Positions 40,020 through 49,874 are shown, counted from the first letter of the stretch. The stretch: DNA of 64,000 nucleotides from Lepidostoma basale (GCA_022606425.2 JAHDVF020000756.1:1-64000); one strand, 5' to 3'. Notes: generated by a model not told the origin, from the letters alone. Program-made: numbers and translations.

Positions 40020-40330
40020 ATATTTTATTATCTTTTCCTTTTTTATATACTTTGTATATACAACACTAACTTTTAAAAAAAAATATAATTTTATATCAGA
40101 CTTGTTTCGGACAACCGGTCCTTCTTCAGTGATACATATTATAAAGATACATATTTAAAATATTACAAAATTGTTTACAAATATAATCAGTTTTGACAGA
40201 TGTTATAAAGATTTATTTTGGAATGTTTATGCTTTTGTTATAACAAGTATTATGAATCAGTCAATTAAATATGTATTACTGAAGATGGACCGGTTGTCCG
40301 AAACATGTCTGATATGTAATTTTAATTAAA
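40020..40330. repeat. Family S palindrome with the best hammerhead candidate (S3)
   Basis: Plus strand: CTGAAGA (40279-40285), T, GGAC-CGGTT-GTCC (stem II, 40287-40299), GAAAC (40300-40304), AT, GTC (40307-40309), then TGATATGTA (40310-40318). The last run pairs with TATGTATTA just upstream of the core, about 9 bp with three wobbles. On the minus strand the left half repeats CTGAAGA (40129-40123), stem GGAC/GTCC and GAAAC. The outer arms contain TTTATATACTTTGTATATA. The one deviation from the hammerhead consensus is the extra T before stem II. Confidence 0.75.
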
Positions 40331-40522
40331 AAAATTAAAATTACGTAAAAAATATATGATTTCAATAAGTGGATTTTACAAAATGAAAAATTTTGAATTT
40401 AAAATATTTCAAATATGATTCCATCTTCTTACAGGACTCTAGATCGAAATACTTCCGCCGTAAAAGAGTCACCGGAAAATTAGTGTTTTTTATACAGCGA
40501 CATCACGTGTCTAGACGGGTGC

Positions 40523-40592
40523 TAAGGGAGGGAGCGAACCGCGGACCCCGGATACGAGGCCGGGTATTTTACCATTCAGCTAGCCCTCTAAT
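40523..40592 (-). repeat. tRNA-like segment
   Basis: The minus strand shows GGGCTAGCTGAATGGTAAA (A-box region), an anticodon-arm-like CCCGG...CCGGG, and GGTTCGCTCCC (B-box). The acceptor stem does not close cleanly, and E-box-like CACGTG lies just downstream. It is a tRNA pseudogene or SINE head. Confidence 0.5.
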
Positions 40593-40799
40593 AGCAGGAT
40601 GCTTTTAGGTCTCATAAAAATACGAGTCATTTTTCATGCAGCCATAAATCCATTAGATCTGTTATATCAACGAATCATGTGTTTTGATATTCGAGTCATT
40701 CAGTTTATCTCGGTAAATACTGGGATTTATGGAAGGAACATATAAGTAATTTTTATATTATTTTTCCACGAAATAAAATAGTTTTTTTTTGGTAGAACT

Positions 40800-41295
40800 A
40801 CTAACTAACCATCACGCCATTTCCCCGGAGGGGTAGGCAGAGAGGATGGACCGCCACAATGCTCTGTCCTGGCATACCTCTCGGGATTCCTCTACATTCA
40901 TACATCGTACCATGCACGAACGTCGATTATTCCGATTTTGAATGTGGCCGCCTTTTAGTAATTGATTAATTTGGTCATGCCATGTTTTCCTCGGTCGTCC
41001 TCGGCTTCTTTTTCCACCCACGCTGCTTGTGTACAACTTTTTAACCATTCTTCTCTCATCCATTCGTTCCATATGTCCAAACCATCTCAAGGATCCTTTT
41101 TTATATTTCATCGTTCGGTATTATATCATACAACGTTTTCCTGCACATTCATTCATATTTCTTTCCATTCCTCCTCTTATGTTCCACGTAACCAATCCGG
41201 CACTCCACCCTCCCCTGTTCGCCATCTCGGGAGATGCGGGGTGATGGGTTGCGTGCCTCATCGCCACCTATAGGCATTACTCCCGCGCCCACTTA
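40800..41295 (-). mobile_element. Family A internal-deletion copy: 5' end fused to C-terminus (A20)
   Basis: The minus frame 41111 to 40812 encodes KKGSLRWFGHMERMDERRM, VGGKRSRGRPRKTWHDQI, EESREVCQDRALW and SAYPSGEMA with a short tail. Upstream, 41165-41100 carries MCRKTLYD.IPNDEI. From 41150 to 41295 the sequence switches to the N-type 5' block (GCGGGAGTAATGCC, GGCGATGAGGCACGCAACC). This runs into IGY.WNIRGGMERN, which looks like an endonuclease start (WNxRG). The catalytic middle is deleted. Confidence 0.7.
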
Positions 41296-41394
41296 ATATT
41301 AATACATTATACAGGTTTTTTGGTAGAAGATCATTGTAATTTATGAAATGTTAAAATTTATAACACTGTTACGATATCACAATTAAAATTATTC

Positions 41395-41538
41395 CCTTGA
41401 GTGTCACAACAGCAGTTTCGCCAACCGATGTTGGCATCATCAGGTGTTACAAACGGAGAGTTGATTGTAACACCCGATGATGTCAACATGGTTGGCGAAA
41501 CAGCTGTCGCGACACTCAAGTGAATAATAAAACTTATT
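41395..41538. repeat. Family V palindrome with two hammerhead-like motifs (V1)
   Basis: Minus strand: CTGATGA (41443-41437), T, GCCAAC-ATCG-GTTGGC (perfect 6-bp stem II), GAAAC (41419-41415), TGCT, GTT, GTG. The GTG can pair with the CAC before the core. Plus strand: CCGATGA, T, GTCAAC-ATG-GTTGGC, GAAAC, AGCT, GTC. The two motifs are head to head about 25 bases apart. Outer arms are CTTGAGTGTC and GACACTCAAG. Confidence 0.7.
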
Positions 41539-41578
41539 GTGCGACACTCAAGTGATATTATTATTATAATTATTTTAT

Positions 41579-41814
41579 TGAATCGCTCTTAACATCATGA
41601 CAGTATGTGCCAAATCGATGTAAAGGGTATTATAGCTATCATAGCGATTCTCGTGACATGTGATAAGTAGCTAATCTATCGCCATTTTATTGTCACGTAA
41701 ATTCTACACCAGACCAAAGAGAGTGTGACGATCACACTGCCCTCGCCGGGAATCGAACCCGGAACCTTGGGGGTGGCAGTCAATGCACTTACCACTCGGC
41801 CACGAAGGTCGTCA
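41579..41814 (-). mobile_element. tRNA-derived SINE, subtype 2 (T3)
   Basis: A-box TGGCCGAGTGGTAAGTGC, B-box GGGTTCGATTCCC, AGTGTGATCGTCACACT and AATTTACGTGACAATAAAA as in subtype 1. The 3' end instead runs ATAGCTATAATACCC to CATGATGTTAAGAGCGATTC. It shares head and body with T1/T2 but not the 3' end. Confidence 0.8.
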
Positions 41815-41849
41815 AATGGCACCTTACGGGGTTTAATTCTCTATGGACT

Positions 41850-42168
41850 TGGCCAATAGTGTTGCCCCAGTACAAATTTCGGGGATCGAGCGATCGCGGT
41901 AGTCGGTCCATCAGCTTGGAATAATCTCCCTTCACATCTTACCATAGATGCATAAATGATCCGACAGATTTCAGATCTAAATTGAAAACCCATATTTTTC
42001 ATATTTCATACCCAATTTATACATTTATACTTTGCTCTACTATACTTTTAAACCGATCGCTTTTAAAGCGGTCACATTTAGATTTTTAGATTTAAAACAC
42101 GTCTTAATGCGCCATTGAGGTGATTACATCACAAAAACGGCGCTTTAAAAGTTAGTATATATAATTCT
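41850..42168 (+). mobile_element. Family H fragment (H4)
   Basis: GTTGCCCCAGTACAAATTTC and GCGGTAGTCGG match the H3 stretch for RCPSTNFGDRAFAVAG, with indels. The H 3' UTR follows (TAAAGCGGTCACATTTAG, GATTACATCACAAAAACGG). The ATT tail is replaced by TATATA. Confidence 0.65.
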
Positions 42169-42309
42169 CTATGTTAAATAATTGAATTATTTCTTATAAA
42201 GAAATTTATGAGTTTACCACACCCGATATAGAATAAATAACCATTCCCATAGGCAGGCGGGATAAAAGTCAATTTTAGTAGGCAATATTTTTTTTTATAA
42301 TTCATCACT

Positions 42310-42560
42310 CAAAAACCGCAGAAAATAGCGTGAACTCGGCACTGAATGCGTTCATTTTGGAGTACGCTCTTCTACCCTCCGTGGGAGATGCTCTCGAGAC
42401 GTCCCTCGGCTGCTGGGAAGTGGGGGGAGAGCGGCCACGTGCCGCCCCGCCCGCCACGTGGCCCGGAACATCCACACTTATGGGAATTCGGCAGTCGAAG
42501 TATTCTAGTGGCTTTCGGTACTTTCGCATCGGAGAGTTTTCCGTTTTATTGTGGTCGGGC
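42310..42560. promoter_or_regulatory. GC-rich unique block with paired CACGTG sites
   Basis: CACGTG occurs at 42436-42441 and 42455-42460 inside a C+G-rich stretch (GTGCCGCCCCGCCCGCC). Overlapping frames exist on both strands, but none resembles a protein. CACGTG is the E-box bound by bHLH factors. Regulatory function is inference. Confidence 0.3.
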
Positions 42561-42715
42561 TATCTTACAATCGATATTGTAGTTAAACAGTTGCAAACAC
42601 GCACATACAATAAATGTTTGTAAGGATATTCGGCGTACATTTAAAAAACGCGTAATGAAGTTTTTGAGAGAATCTAAAAAAAAACGACTGAAATCACCTT
42701 ATTACCTTAAAAAAA

Positions 42716-42768
42716 TAATTGTATACAGTAATTGGGTTCAAGCGACCTGTTGTATACCTACTTAAAAA
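42716..42768 (+). mobile_element. SINE subtype 1, 3' end only
   Basis: TGTATACAGTAATTGGGTTC and AAGCGACCTGTTGTATAC match the 3' end of T6, with an A-rich tail. Confidence 0.65.
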
Positions 42769-42834
42769 AAATATTAATAATAAGGTCTTGTGATTAAGGG
42801 AAAACAAATTGAATTGAAATGAGGAATTGGCTGG

Positions 42835-42985
42835 AGACGAATCTCCTAGATCCACAGCATAAGGGACTGGGCTGGCTTGAAGAGCGTTGAGGAAGTGTTT
42901 TCAGTTGTCAGGGACAGAGACGCCTACTCTTGGATAATAGTCAACGGACATGACATGACACCGGAAGAAGAAGAAGAAGGAGTTA
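42835..42985 (+). mobile_element. Family I retrotransposon C-terminus with (GAA)n tail
   Basis: The frame reads GLKSVEEVFSVVRDRDAYSW then IIVNGHDMTP and ends in GAAGAAGAAGAAG (42963-42979). RDRDxW..I..GHDMTP is a non-LTR C-terminus unlike the others here. Single copy. Confidence 0.55.
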
Positions 42986-43239
42986 ACTTATGTGACTCGA
43001 AGCTGTATAGCCTTAGGCTGCGCAAATGAATATGGGCCTTATGATTGTTTTGTAAATAAGGAATCAGAAGTGATTTGATTTGATAATTAATACAAATGAA
43101 AATGTCAGTTTTTTAGAAGAGATATTATACTTTATTTGAATGACATGTTTCGCCTGTCTAAGGCATTATCCCTGTGCCTTATTATTAAGCCTGTTTTCTG
43201 CCAGGTTGGTACTGTTGGTCTTGAAACTGTAACATTGTC

Positions 43240-43600
43240 CAAACAAAGTGCCGAGAAACTACGAGTGTAGGAATAAGCCTAAGAGACAGATTCAGAAACG
43301 ATTCGGTGAGAGAAAAAATAAAGGCCACCGACATCAAACACTGGATGGCGACTCTAAAATGGCAATGGGCAGGTCACGTAGCCAGAAGCTCAGATGAAAA
43401 ATTGACAAGTAGACTGCTGACTTGGAAACCGTGGACGGCAAAGAGAAGTGCAGGGCGACCGCAACTACGGTGGAAGGATGATCTGAACAGACACATCGGA
43501 ATAACCTGGATGCAGTCTGCACAAGACAGAGTGACATGGAAGCGAATGAAGGAGGCCTATCTCCAGTAGTGGACGGGAATAAGCTGAAGAAGAATAAGGC
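43240..43600 (+). mobile_element. Family D relative, RT C-terminus (D3)
   Basis: The chain reads GISLRDRFRNDSVREKIKAT, TLKWQWAGHVARSSDEKL, KRSAGRPQLRWKDDLNRHIG and DRVTWKRMKEAYLQ then QWTGIS-like after TAG. Conserved order LRDR, LKWQWAGH, GRP..RW.DDL. Lies inside P5. Confidence 0.72.
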
Positions 43601-43609
43601 ATTTCAAAT

Positions 43610-44128
43610 CAAATAAAAAAATCAGTTTATTTTCTCAAAAGATATTACAAACAATTTTTATAGTTTAAAACATCTATCGAGAACAGGTCAAATATAATAA
43701 ATATATAATACCAGGAAAGCATGAGAGATGGTTCGACATTAGGAATTTATTTCATTTCATTTCATTTATTTTGATAAAAATCACAAACATTACAGACATA
43801 CAATTCCAGATCGTTTGCAATTACATTATAAAAAGAGAAGCATTAAAAAAAATAAGCTTAATAATAAGAAAAAATCATAGATATTGTTTCTCCAAAGTCA
43901 AGAGTATTTGTCTTCTGAACGTACTTTCACGAATATGAAAGACTTCGATCTCCGAAGCGATCATGTTCAGCAGTTTGATTGCTCTCCCCAGCGGCATCAC
44001 CAGAGGCAGGTTGGTTCTGCATGCTGGGAAATAAAACAGTCTGTGCTGACGCTGTCGAAGATAACTATCCGGAACATAAAGATGGATAGCCTCCAAGTTG
44101 AAGGAATTCTCAAAGAATCCCCTGATAA
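43610..44128 (-). mobile_element. Family C fragments, two inverted 3' ends (C7)
   Basis: 43615-43745 is the inverted 3' UTR and tail of a C element (ATGAGAGATGGTTCGACATT). 43755-44128 is a second, longer one, encoding on the minus strand LYVPDSYLRQRQHRLFYFPA, CRTNLPLVMPLGRAIKLLNM and STFRRQILLTLE. A TTTCAT-repeat (43749-43768) separates them. Confidence 0.65.
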
Positions 44129-44247
44129 GTCAAATGTAAATGATAATGCCTTAGACAGTCGAAACATGTTATTCACATAAAATATAAAAAAAACTTCTAA
44201 AAAAACAGACTTTTCATTCGTATTATTTAATATGGAGTTTTACATCA

Positions 44248-44443
44248 TTCATGATTTAATTGTATCTCAATAGAGACGAAGATGCAAATTAGAAACTGAA
44301 TATAGTTGATCAAGTTGTTTACAGGACTTATGACCTGTCATTGGTTGGGTTAAGCGCACGCTTTATGTAATTACACCTTGATCAACCATATTCAGTTTCC
44401 AATTTGCATCTTCGTCTCTATTGAGATACAATTAAATCATGAA
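44248..44443. repeat. Family Q in palindromic form (Q3)
   Basis: 67-bp arms (44248-44314 and 44377-44443) contain TTAATTGTATCTCAATAG and AGACGAAGATGCAAATT. The loop holds TTACAGGACTTATGACC. The other Q copies carry only one arm. Confidence 0.7.
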
Positions 44444-44544
44444 TTGTTCAAGAAACTATAAATGTGATTTGATTTGACGCGTTAAAAGTTAAAAGTTTTC
44501 GCTTGTATAATGTAACGTGTCCATCATATGGCTGTGTGAATAGC

Positions 44545-44715
44545 ACGTTATTACAGAAATTAGCGGGAAGCGTGCTGGCCGCGTGGCGGGAGTGGCACCG
44601 CGGCAGCCATTTCAACGCGGCCATTGTTGCTGTAATTGCGGTAATATCTCTGCCTTCCCGTGTGCCGTCCTCTGTATTTATTGTCTGATCAGTTTGTTGT
44701 CATGGATACGAAAAA
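44545..44715. other. GC-rich unique block
   Basis: GGGAAGCGTGCTGGCCGCG and CACCGCGGCAGCC form an island in AT-rich DNA. No supported ORF. It may be host regulatory sequence or the 5' flank of the RT relic downstream. Confidence 0.25.
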
Positions 44716-44724
44716 CAAAATAAT

Positions 44725-45240
44725 TACGATCGCTTGTGGGATAGTTGTCAACAAACGTGTAAATGTCGAACCGTTCGATTCGAATGCTCACTCGATTTAA
44801 AAAAATGCCAGACAAACGCGTGCATACATTGTGTAGATATTTATTGTTTGAACTGGCCAATATCGAAAACTATGAAAGGAATTTTCTATGGCCACATTCA
44901 GAATTCCAGTCCTCTCAAGCCCTGGTTTGGAAAACTCAGCCTTAGCAGAAAACTAATTACAACATACTCAAGACTTCGTTCTGGCCACTGTCTAACTCCG
45001 GCCCACCTATTCAAAATCAACTGTTCTCCTTCTCCTATTTGTGAATGCGGTGCAAAAGGCGATCTTTAACATCTAATTTTTCAATGCCCCCTTTTAGTAG
45101 GGCGGGAAAACTTTCTCAAAGAAATCATTAGTGTATTTTTCACATTTCCCATCACCATAGAAGTATTATTGTCATCACAATCAAAACTTGTAATTGTATC
45201 ATTAAATCATTTTCTTTCTGTTAATAATTTAAAATTATAG
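44725..45240 (+). pseudogene. Non-LTR element C-terminal domain relic (family J)
   Basis: The frame reads WFGKLSLSRKLITTYSRLRS, GHCLTPAHLFKINCSPSPIC and ECGAKGDL before TAA at 45067-45069, then HLIFQCP, REN.LKEI and further. RLRTGH...P..L..I..SP.CECG...DLxHLIFxCP is the zinc-knuckle-like C-terminus of RNase-H-bearing I/R1/Jockey-type elements. The stop within DLxH makes this copy null. Confidence 0.65.
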
Positions 45241-45484
45241 AAATTTCACGATTTTATAAAGTAATTAATCTATAAGTTAGTTTTCTCTATTTCTTTTTCA
45301 TATAATTATTAAGAATATAATAAATATTTGTTAATTTAAACTGTTCAATTATGTTAACCAATGATGTTATTTTGAAATTTACTATTTGTTTGCATATAAA
45401 TATGTAACCTTAATGTATTATTACTTGTATGACACATAAGACTCCATGGTGAATGTGTCAAATTAATAAATATATATATATATA

Positions 45485-45715
45485 AAAAAATTATTGTTTC
45501 TTGAGAAATGATGTGAGACTCCATATTAAATAATTTATTCGAATGAAAACGTCGAAATAGAATCTGGAAAATTCTCGACAATTCCATTTAATGAGAATGA
45601 CATCTGTTGACTCTCTAAGGAATTACCCCAAAAAATTAAAGGCGAAACCCATCATTCCCATAAAAGATAATAAAATTTCTAGAAAATGGGCGTTTTCATT
45701 TGAGAACATAGAATT
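45485..45715. repeat. Family P palindrome (P6)
   Basis: Left: TTGTTTCTTGAGAAATGATG, ATGAAAACGTCG. Right: AAAGGCGAAACCCATCATTCC, TCTAGAAAATGGGCG. The centre has drifted. Confidence 0.65.
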
Positions 45716-45819
45716 TTTTTAATGAATAGTGTTAATTAAATATTTATTTCATTTAATTTATATTAATAAAAATTACAAACCAAATGATTTTCTGAAATCT
45801 CTTGATGGAAGTTAATTTT

Positions 45820-45992
45820 AAATAATAATTAAATAAAACGATGTTTTTTAACTACTTCCACTTTTTTCTTTATTTAGACAGCGACCGGTTTCGCCAGGCT
45901 CGCTGGCATCGACAGACTGGTGACAGATCGCTGTCTAAATAAAGTCAAAAGTGTAAGTAGTTAAAAAACATCGTTTTATTTAATTATTATTT
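45820..45992. repeat. Family W palindrome (W3)
   Basis: Arms AAATAAAACGATGTTTTTTA...CTTTATTTAGACAGCGA and the inverse. On the minus strand the left half reads CTGTCGA, T, GCCAG-CGAGC-CTGGC, GAAAC, CG, GTC, GCTGTC. The right half lacks the core (GACAGATCGCTGTC only), so one ribozyme-like strand remains. Confidence 0.65.
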
Positions 45993-45994
45993 AA

Positions 45995-46260
45995 AATTAC
46001 AAACATTACAGATATATAATTCCAGATCGTTTGCAATTACATTATGAGAATTTAAAAGAGTAGCATAAAAAATAAGCTTAAGAATTAGAAACAATCATAA
46101 CATTGATATTGCATCCCTGAGGCAACTCACACTATCACGAAATATGTCGACCTCCGAGGCGACCCGATTAAGCAATAAGATTTCCCTACCCACAGGCATA
46201 ATCATTGGCAGATTGGTTCTGCAGTGCAGCAAATAAAACAATCTGTGCTGTCTTTGACGA
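45995..46260 (-). mobile_element. Family C fragment (C8)
   Basis: AAACATTACAGATATATAATTC, ATTGCATCCCTGAGGCAAC, TGTCGACCTCCGAGGCGACC and TCTGTGCTGTCTTTGACGA are in the same orientation and order as C2 and C4. A related scrap lies at 45725-45790. Confidence 0.65.
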
Positions 46261-46866
46261 ATTTAGTATATATCTGGTCACCAGAAGATGGTGAGCTGCC
46301 GATACCGTCCGAAGATACAAACACATACATGGAACTTAATATATATTAATAAAAATATATAATTTTTTTTAAATTTCATTATTTACAATGAACTTCTGCC
46401 ATGAAATTTCAAATAACAACATATTTGTATTGATATTTTTAACATTGTGTACTATATAAGTAAACGAAGACATTATTGCTTTAAAATTACATTAAAAAAT
46501 ATAACATCATTTAGCTCTCATTGATATAATCGAGCCATTTACCAAAGCTTCTTCCGTTAGTATAAGACACTTTACCACCGTTTCCCGGGCGAGGATGTGT
46601 GACCGGATTGATTCCCTCAATAAACAGGATAAAAAAACACAATAAAAAAACCCTTATTGACTTTTCCTGGTCACGTGACCAATTCCAATACCACCCCCTT
46701 ATTATTTTCATCAAGATTATACCCATTAATAGCGCGTTATTTGATTACGTGAACATCTGATGCGAATGCACGATAAGACATTAATGCGAAAGAATTCTAT
46801 TTGTTCACGTTTAATGTAAGGGTAGACTTTGAAATAAAAAGTGATTCATTAATTAACATTTGATGA
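46261..46866. other. Degraded family U scrap, then unique sequence
   Basis: 46270-46345 reads CCAGAAGATGGTGAGCTGCC and CCGTCCGAAGATACAAACAC, a decayed U half. 46400-46866 has no recognised feature; the 71-codon minus frame at 46511-46726 is unremarkable. Confidence 0.4.
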
Positions 46867-46867
46867 G

Positions 46868-47292
46868 AAAGAAATGCGGTAGAAATGAGATCTCTAAGAC
46901 GAATGTGTGGAAAATCTGTGTACGATAGAATGTCGAATGAAAATATAAGAAGTGAATGCGGTGCGAATGAAAGTGTTATAAACAAAATAATGAAAGGGAC
47001 ATTTAAATAGTTTGGACACATGGAAAGAATGAATGAAGAAAGAATGGTAAAAAAAGTTTTTGTTAAAGATGTAAATTGAACTAAAAATAGAGGAAGGCCG
47101 AGGAAAACGGGGCACGATCAAACAAATCAAATTTTGATTGTCAGTTACGTGAGGAGTTGGAGAAATCGACGTGTGTGCATGACACGATGTATGAATGTTG
47201 AGGAAGCGAGAGAAGTATGTCAGGAAAGAAAAGTGTGGCAGTCCATTCTTTCTGCCTACCCCTTCGGAGAGATGGTTAGTTAGTTAGTAAGT
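46868..47292 (+). mobile_element. Family A 3' end (A21)
   Basis: AVEMRSLRRMCGKSVYDRMS, NENIRSECGANESVINKIMK, MERMNEERMVKKVFVKDVN, NRGRPRKTGHDQTNQI and TRCMNVEEAREVCQERKVW. The end GETA is lost in a small deletion before GTTAG repeats (47274-47287). Confidence 0.75.
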
Positions 47293-47394
47293 TTGTGATG
47301 AGAAATTAAAAAGTTTGTCAGTCAGCTTTTTGTAATATACTCGTACAGACGATGCTTTGATAACCGCTGACAGTATGGAAAATCTACCATTCTT

Positions 47395-48027
47395 AATATC
47401 AAAAATTTATGAAGTATGCAATTTGGTGAGAGTGACTTTATAATGGATGTTTCCAAGTCTAAAGTGTGCAAGTTATTGAATTTATTAATCTGGGAAGCAT
47501 GTTTACTAGAGATGGAACAAATGGAGAAAAGTATCGAAATACTGGGAAAAAATAAATGTCGCTCTCCAAGTCATCAGTGCAAATATAATTATATCCACTG
47601 AAGAAAAGATACCAGTATGTAATGGAGTTCTAGTAAGCTTGGAGCTGGCAATAGAAGGATGAATGTTGGATAAACGCCGTAGATATAATCGTAGATCATT
47701 GAGAAGAAGTGCGGGAAAACGATATATGAAATCATGATATTTAATATATACATACTTGTGGATTTATATCACGATAACGATGGTTGCGTGTTCGAGTCCC
47801 GTCACGGAGCATTTATTTTTATTGATTGTGTAAAATGTTTGCAGAATCACTAATCTTATTGCAAACATTCTATATGAAATGTCGACCATGTAAGGAGTCG
47901 GAGAAATCAACGTCCGTGCGTAACACGATCTATGAATGTAGAGGAAGCGAGAGTAGTATGTCAGGATAGAACAACGTGGCGGTCCATTCTTTCTATCTAC
48001 CCCTCCGGGAAGACTGCGTGATGGTTG
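47395..48027 (+). mobile_element. Highly degraded family A copy (A22)
   Basis: KIYEVCN, MDVSKSKVC, INLGSMFTRDGTNGEK and ELAIEG.MLDKRRR can be traced to 47760. The terminal block (VEEARVVCQDRTTWRSILS) is at 47930-48020. 47765-47880 is foreign and holds a tRNA-like B-box (TTCGAGTCCC at 47791-47800). Confidence 0.55.
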
Positions 48028-49018
48028 ATAAGTTGGATTTTTTCAATATGAAATAAAATAATGTTTATTTTTAATATCTCACGACTGTACATACTATACA
48101 AATAATTTTATAAGACCATATCGAATGAACACGTTTTTGGAGTCTGCGTTAACCCCCAAAGTGTTTCAGGGGGTTATTTTAATCCCATGGGCGTGTAGCG
48201 CCATAATTTCCCATCGTTCTAATCGAGTGTTCCATCGAGTTTAGACACGTGTCTTCAAAGACGAATTACAATATTTCACGTTAAATTTTTTCGGTAATGT
48301 ATACGCACACTCAATTTAAAATATTTCTTAGGGGTGAAGTGCATTTAAAATAAAATATGAAATAATTAAAAACATCCATGTCATTTGTTTTAACATTACT
48401 TCATTTGTTTTTAGATCCAACTAGGGTCGAAGCACCAGTGATTGACCGCCCCCCAGTAAATGACCGTTGGTTAATAAAACAAAATATAATAAGAATTGCT
48501 CTATGTGTCCAGTCAAAAAACTTTAATCCCAAGAAACTATGACAAAAGAGGTAGGCAGAGACAACTGTTGGTAAGAAACAAAACTATCAGTTTTGAACTG
48601 TGTCTTGTCAAACGGTAAAAGTGCGTCTTCCCGTTGTTGTTTTGAGATTGTTAGTAGTTTTTTATAAGGAAAAGTGTGGTAAGTGTTTTTTCAATGTTAT
48701 TTCTTATGCAATTCTTTGAATATTTCCTTTTTTTTTATGTTAGAGTGTTTCATAATGTGACAATGTAACAAAATCTATGTATTGTATCAATATAACCTGA
48801 AGTGGTCATTTACTGGTGATTGTGATATTTTTTTAGAGAAATATTAATTTTAATAGTAATACTCATATTTCAATAAAAAAAGTTAGAGAATTTAGAGAAG
48901 TCAATGTGTTTTTTTTTTGTTTTCTTTTATTTTGTACACTGAAATAATGAAATTAATGCCTTTAATGTGGATTTCAGTACAAGCTGAACCTTAAACGGCC
49001 ATTCATTGGTCATTCATT
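48028..49018. other. Unrecognised ~1 kb
   Basis: No coding or repeat match. CTATCAGTTTTGAACTG at about 48589 resembles an insect initiator (TCAGT), and GTGTGGTAAGTG at 48675-48686 resembles a splice donor, about 90 bases apart. A non-coding first exon of a host gene is possible but unsupported. Confidence 0.2.
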
Positions 49019-49019
49019 C

Positions 49020-49255
49020 AAATTTTACCCATTACGGGTTAATCATTAAGAATTAATTGTATCTTAATATAGACGAAGTTGTAAATTATTTGGAAACAGA
49101 ATATGGTGGCCGAGGCATTTACAGGACTTATGACCTGTCATTGGTTGGGTTAAGCGATCGCTTTATGTAATACAATATTCCCCAATTCGCCCTTCTTACG
49201 AATACCACGTTTGACAATTATTTTTGAAAGTTGTATATATGCTACCATGTTGAGA
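49020..49255 (+). repeat. Dispersed repeat family Q (Q4)
   Basis: CCATTACGGGTTAATCATTA, GAATTAATTGTATCTTAATA, TTTACAGGACTTATGACC and TTCGCCCTTCTTACGA match Q1 over about 230 bases. Confidence 0.6.
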
Positions 49256-49545
49256 AATATTTCACATATTTAAGTTCAATAAACCCTAGCGCCATCTATT
49301 GAGATCAGATGTAAATATAATAAAAAGATATAAAATTATCATTTTATGTAATCTTCATCTTCGACTAAAATGTATATACTAAGGTTCATAGCATTTTTTT
49401 TGGTTACTGTAAGATGTTATGAACGTTTAAATTCAAGATGATTTTGGGTTTCACCATAAAAGTATCAATTTATAAAAAGAGCTGAACGATTAAATCATAA
49501 ATAAAATTACAGGCTTGCACAAAACACCCTTTTTACTATATTTTA
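49256..49545. other. Unrecognised AT-rich stretch
   Basis: No feature supported. Confidence 0.35.
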
Positions 49546-49705
49546 GGGCGGAGTAGAAGCGATTCACGACCATATGTATGTATAAATTGGAGGACGAAGG
49601 GTGCTATGTTAATCGAAGAATATTGTTTTGATAACTCGGGCACGTGTGAGCACCGTGTCAAGCACGTGGCGGGCTCCGTGCATCCCTGTTCCCTCCACGA
49701 ATTAT
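49546..49705. promoter_or_regulatory. Unique block with paired CACGTG sites
   Basis: It opens TTAGGGCGGAGTAGA, like the foldback arm end at 38434. CACGTG is at 49641-49646 and 49663-49668. Regulatory role is inference only. Confidence 0.25.
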
Positions 49706-49874
49706 CATTGTTCAGCAAAATTTATAGTTGCAATGGAAAAATTGAAATGAGTATTTTTGTTTAATTAATTTCATTGTTGACACAATGCGTCTTTATGGTT
49801 ACGTCACTTTGTAGTTAGTTACTAAGCTTTTATAGTACCATGCAATCATTTTATAATTTAAATATAAATTATGA

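Larger units (their letters stand above)
43085..44470. repeat. Family P palindrome split by nested elements (P5)
   Basis: The left half 43085-43178 (GAAAATGTCAG, GACATGTTTCGCCTGTCTAA) is mirrored by 44130-44247 (CCTTAGACAGTCGAAACATG, ATATGGAGTTTTACATCATT). About 950 bp of D and C sequence is inserted at the centre. The right outer end is itself interrupted by the Q3 palindrome and resumes as ATTGTTCAAGAAAC at 44445. Confidence 0.65.

Noticed and set aside
40020..40330. Rho-independent-like terminator hairpins
   Set aside because: Eukaryotic context; the palindromes are dispersed repeats with a shared catalytic-type core.
42330..42623. Overlapping ORFs in the GC-rich island as a protein-coding exon
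   Set aside because: Several frames on both strands are open simply because the block is stop-poor; no family resemblance or splice sites.
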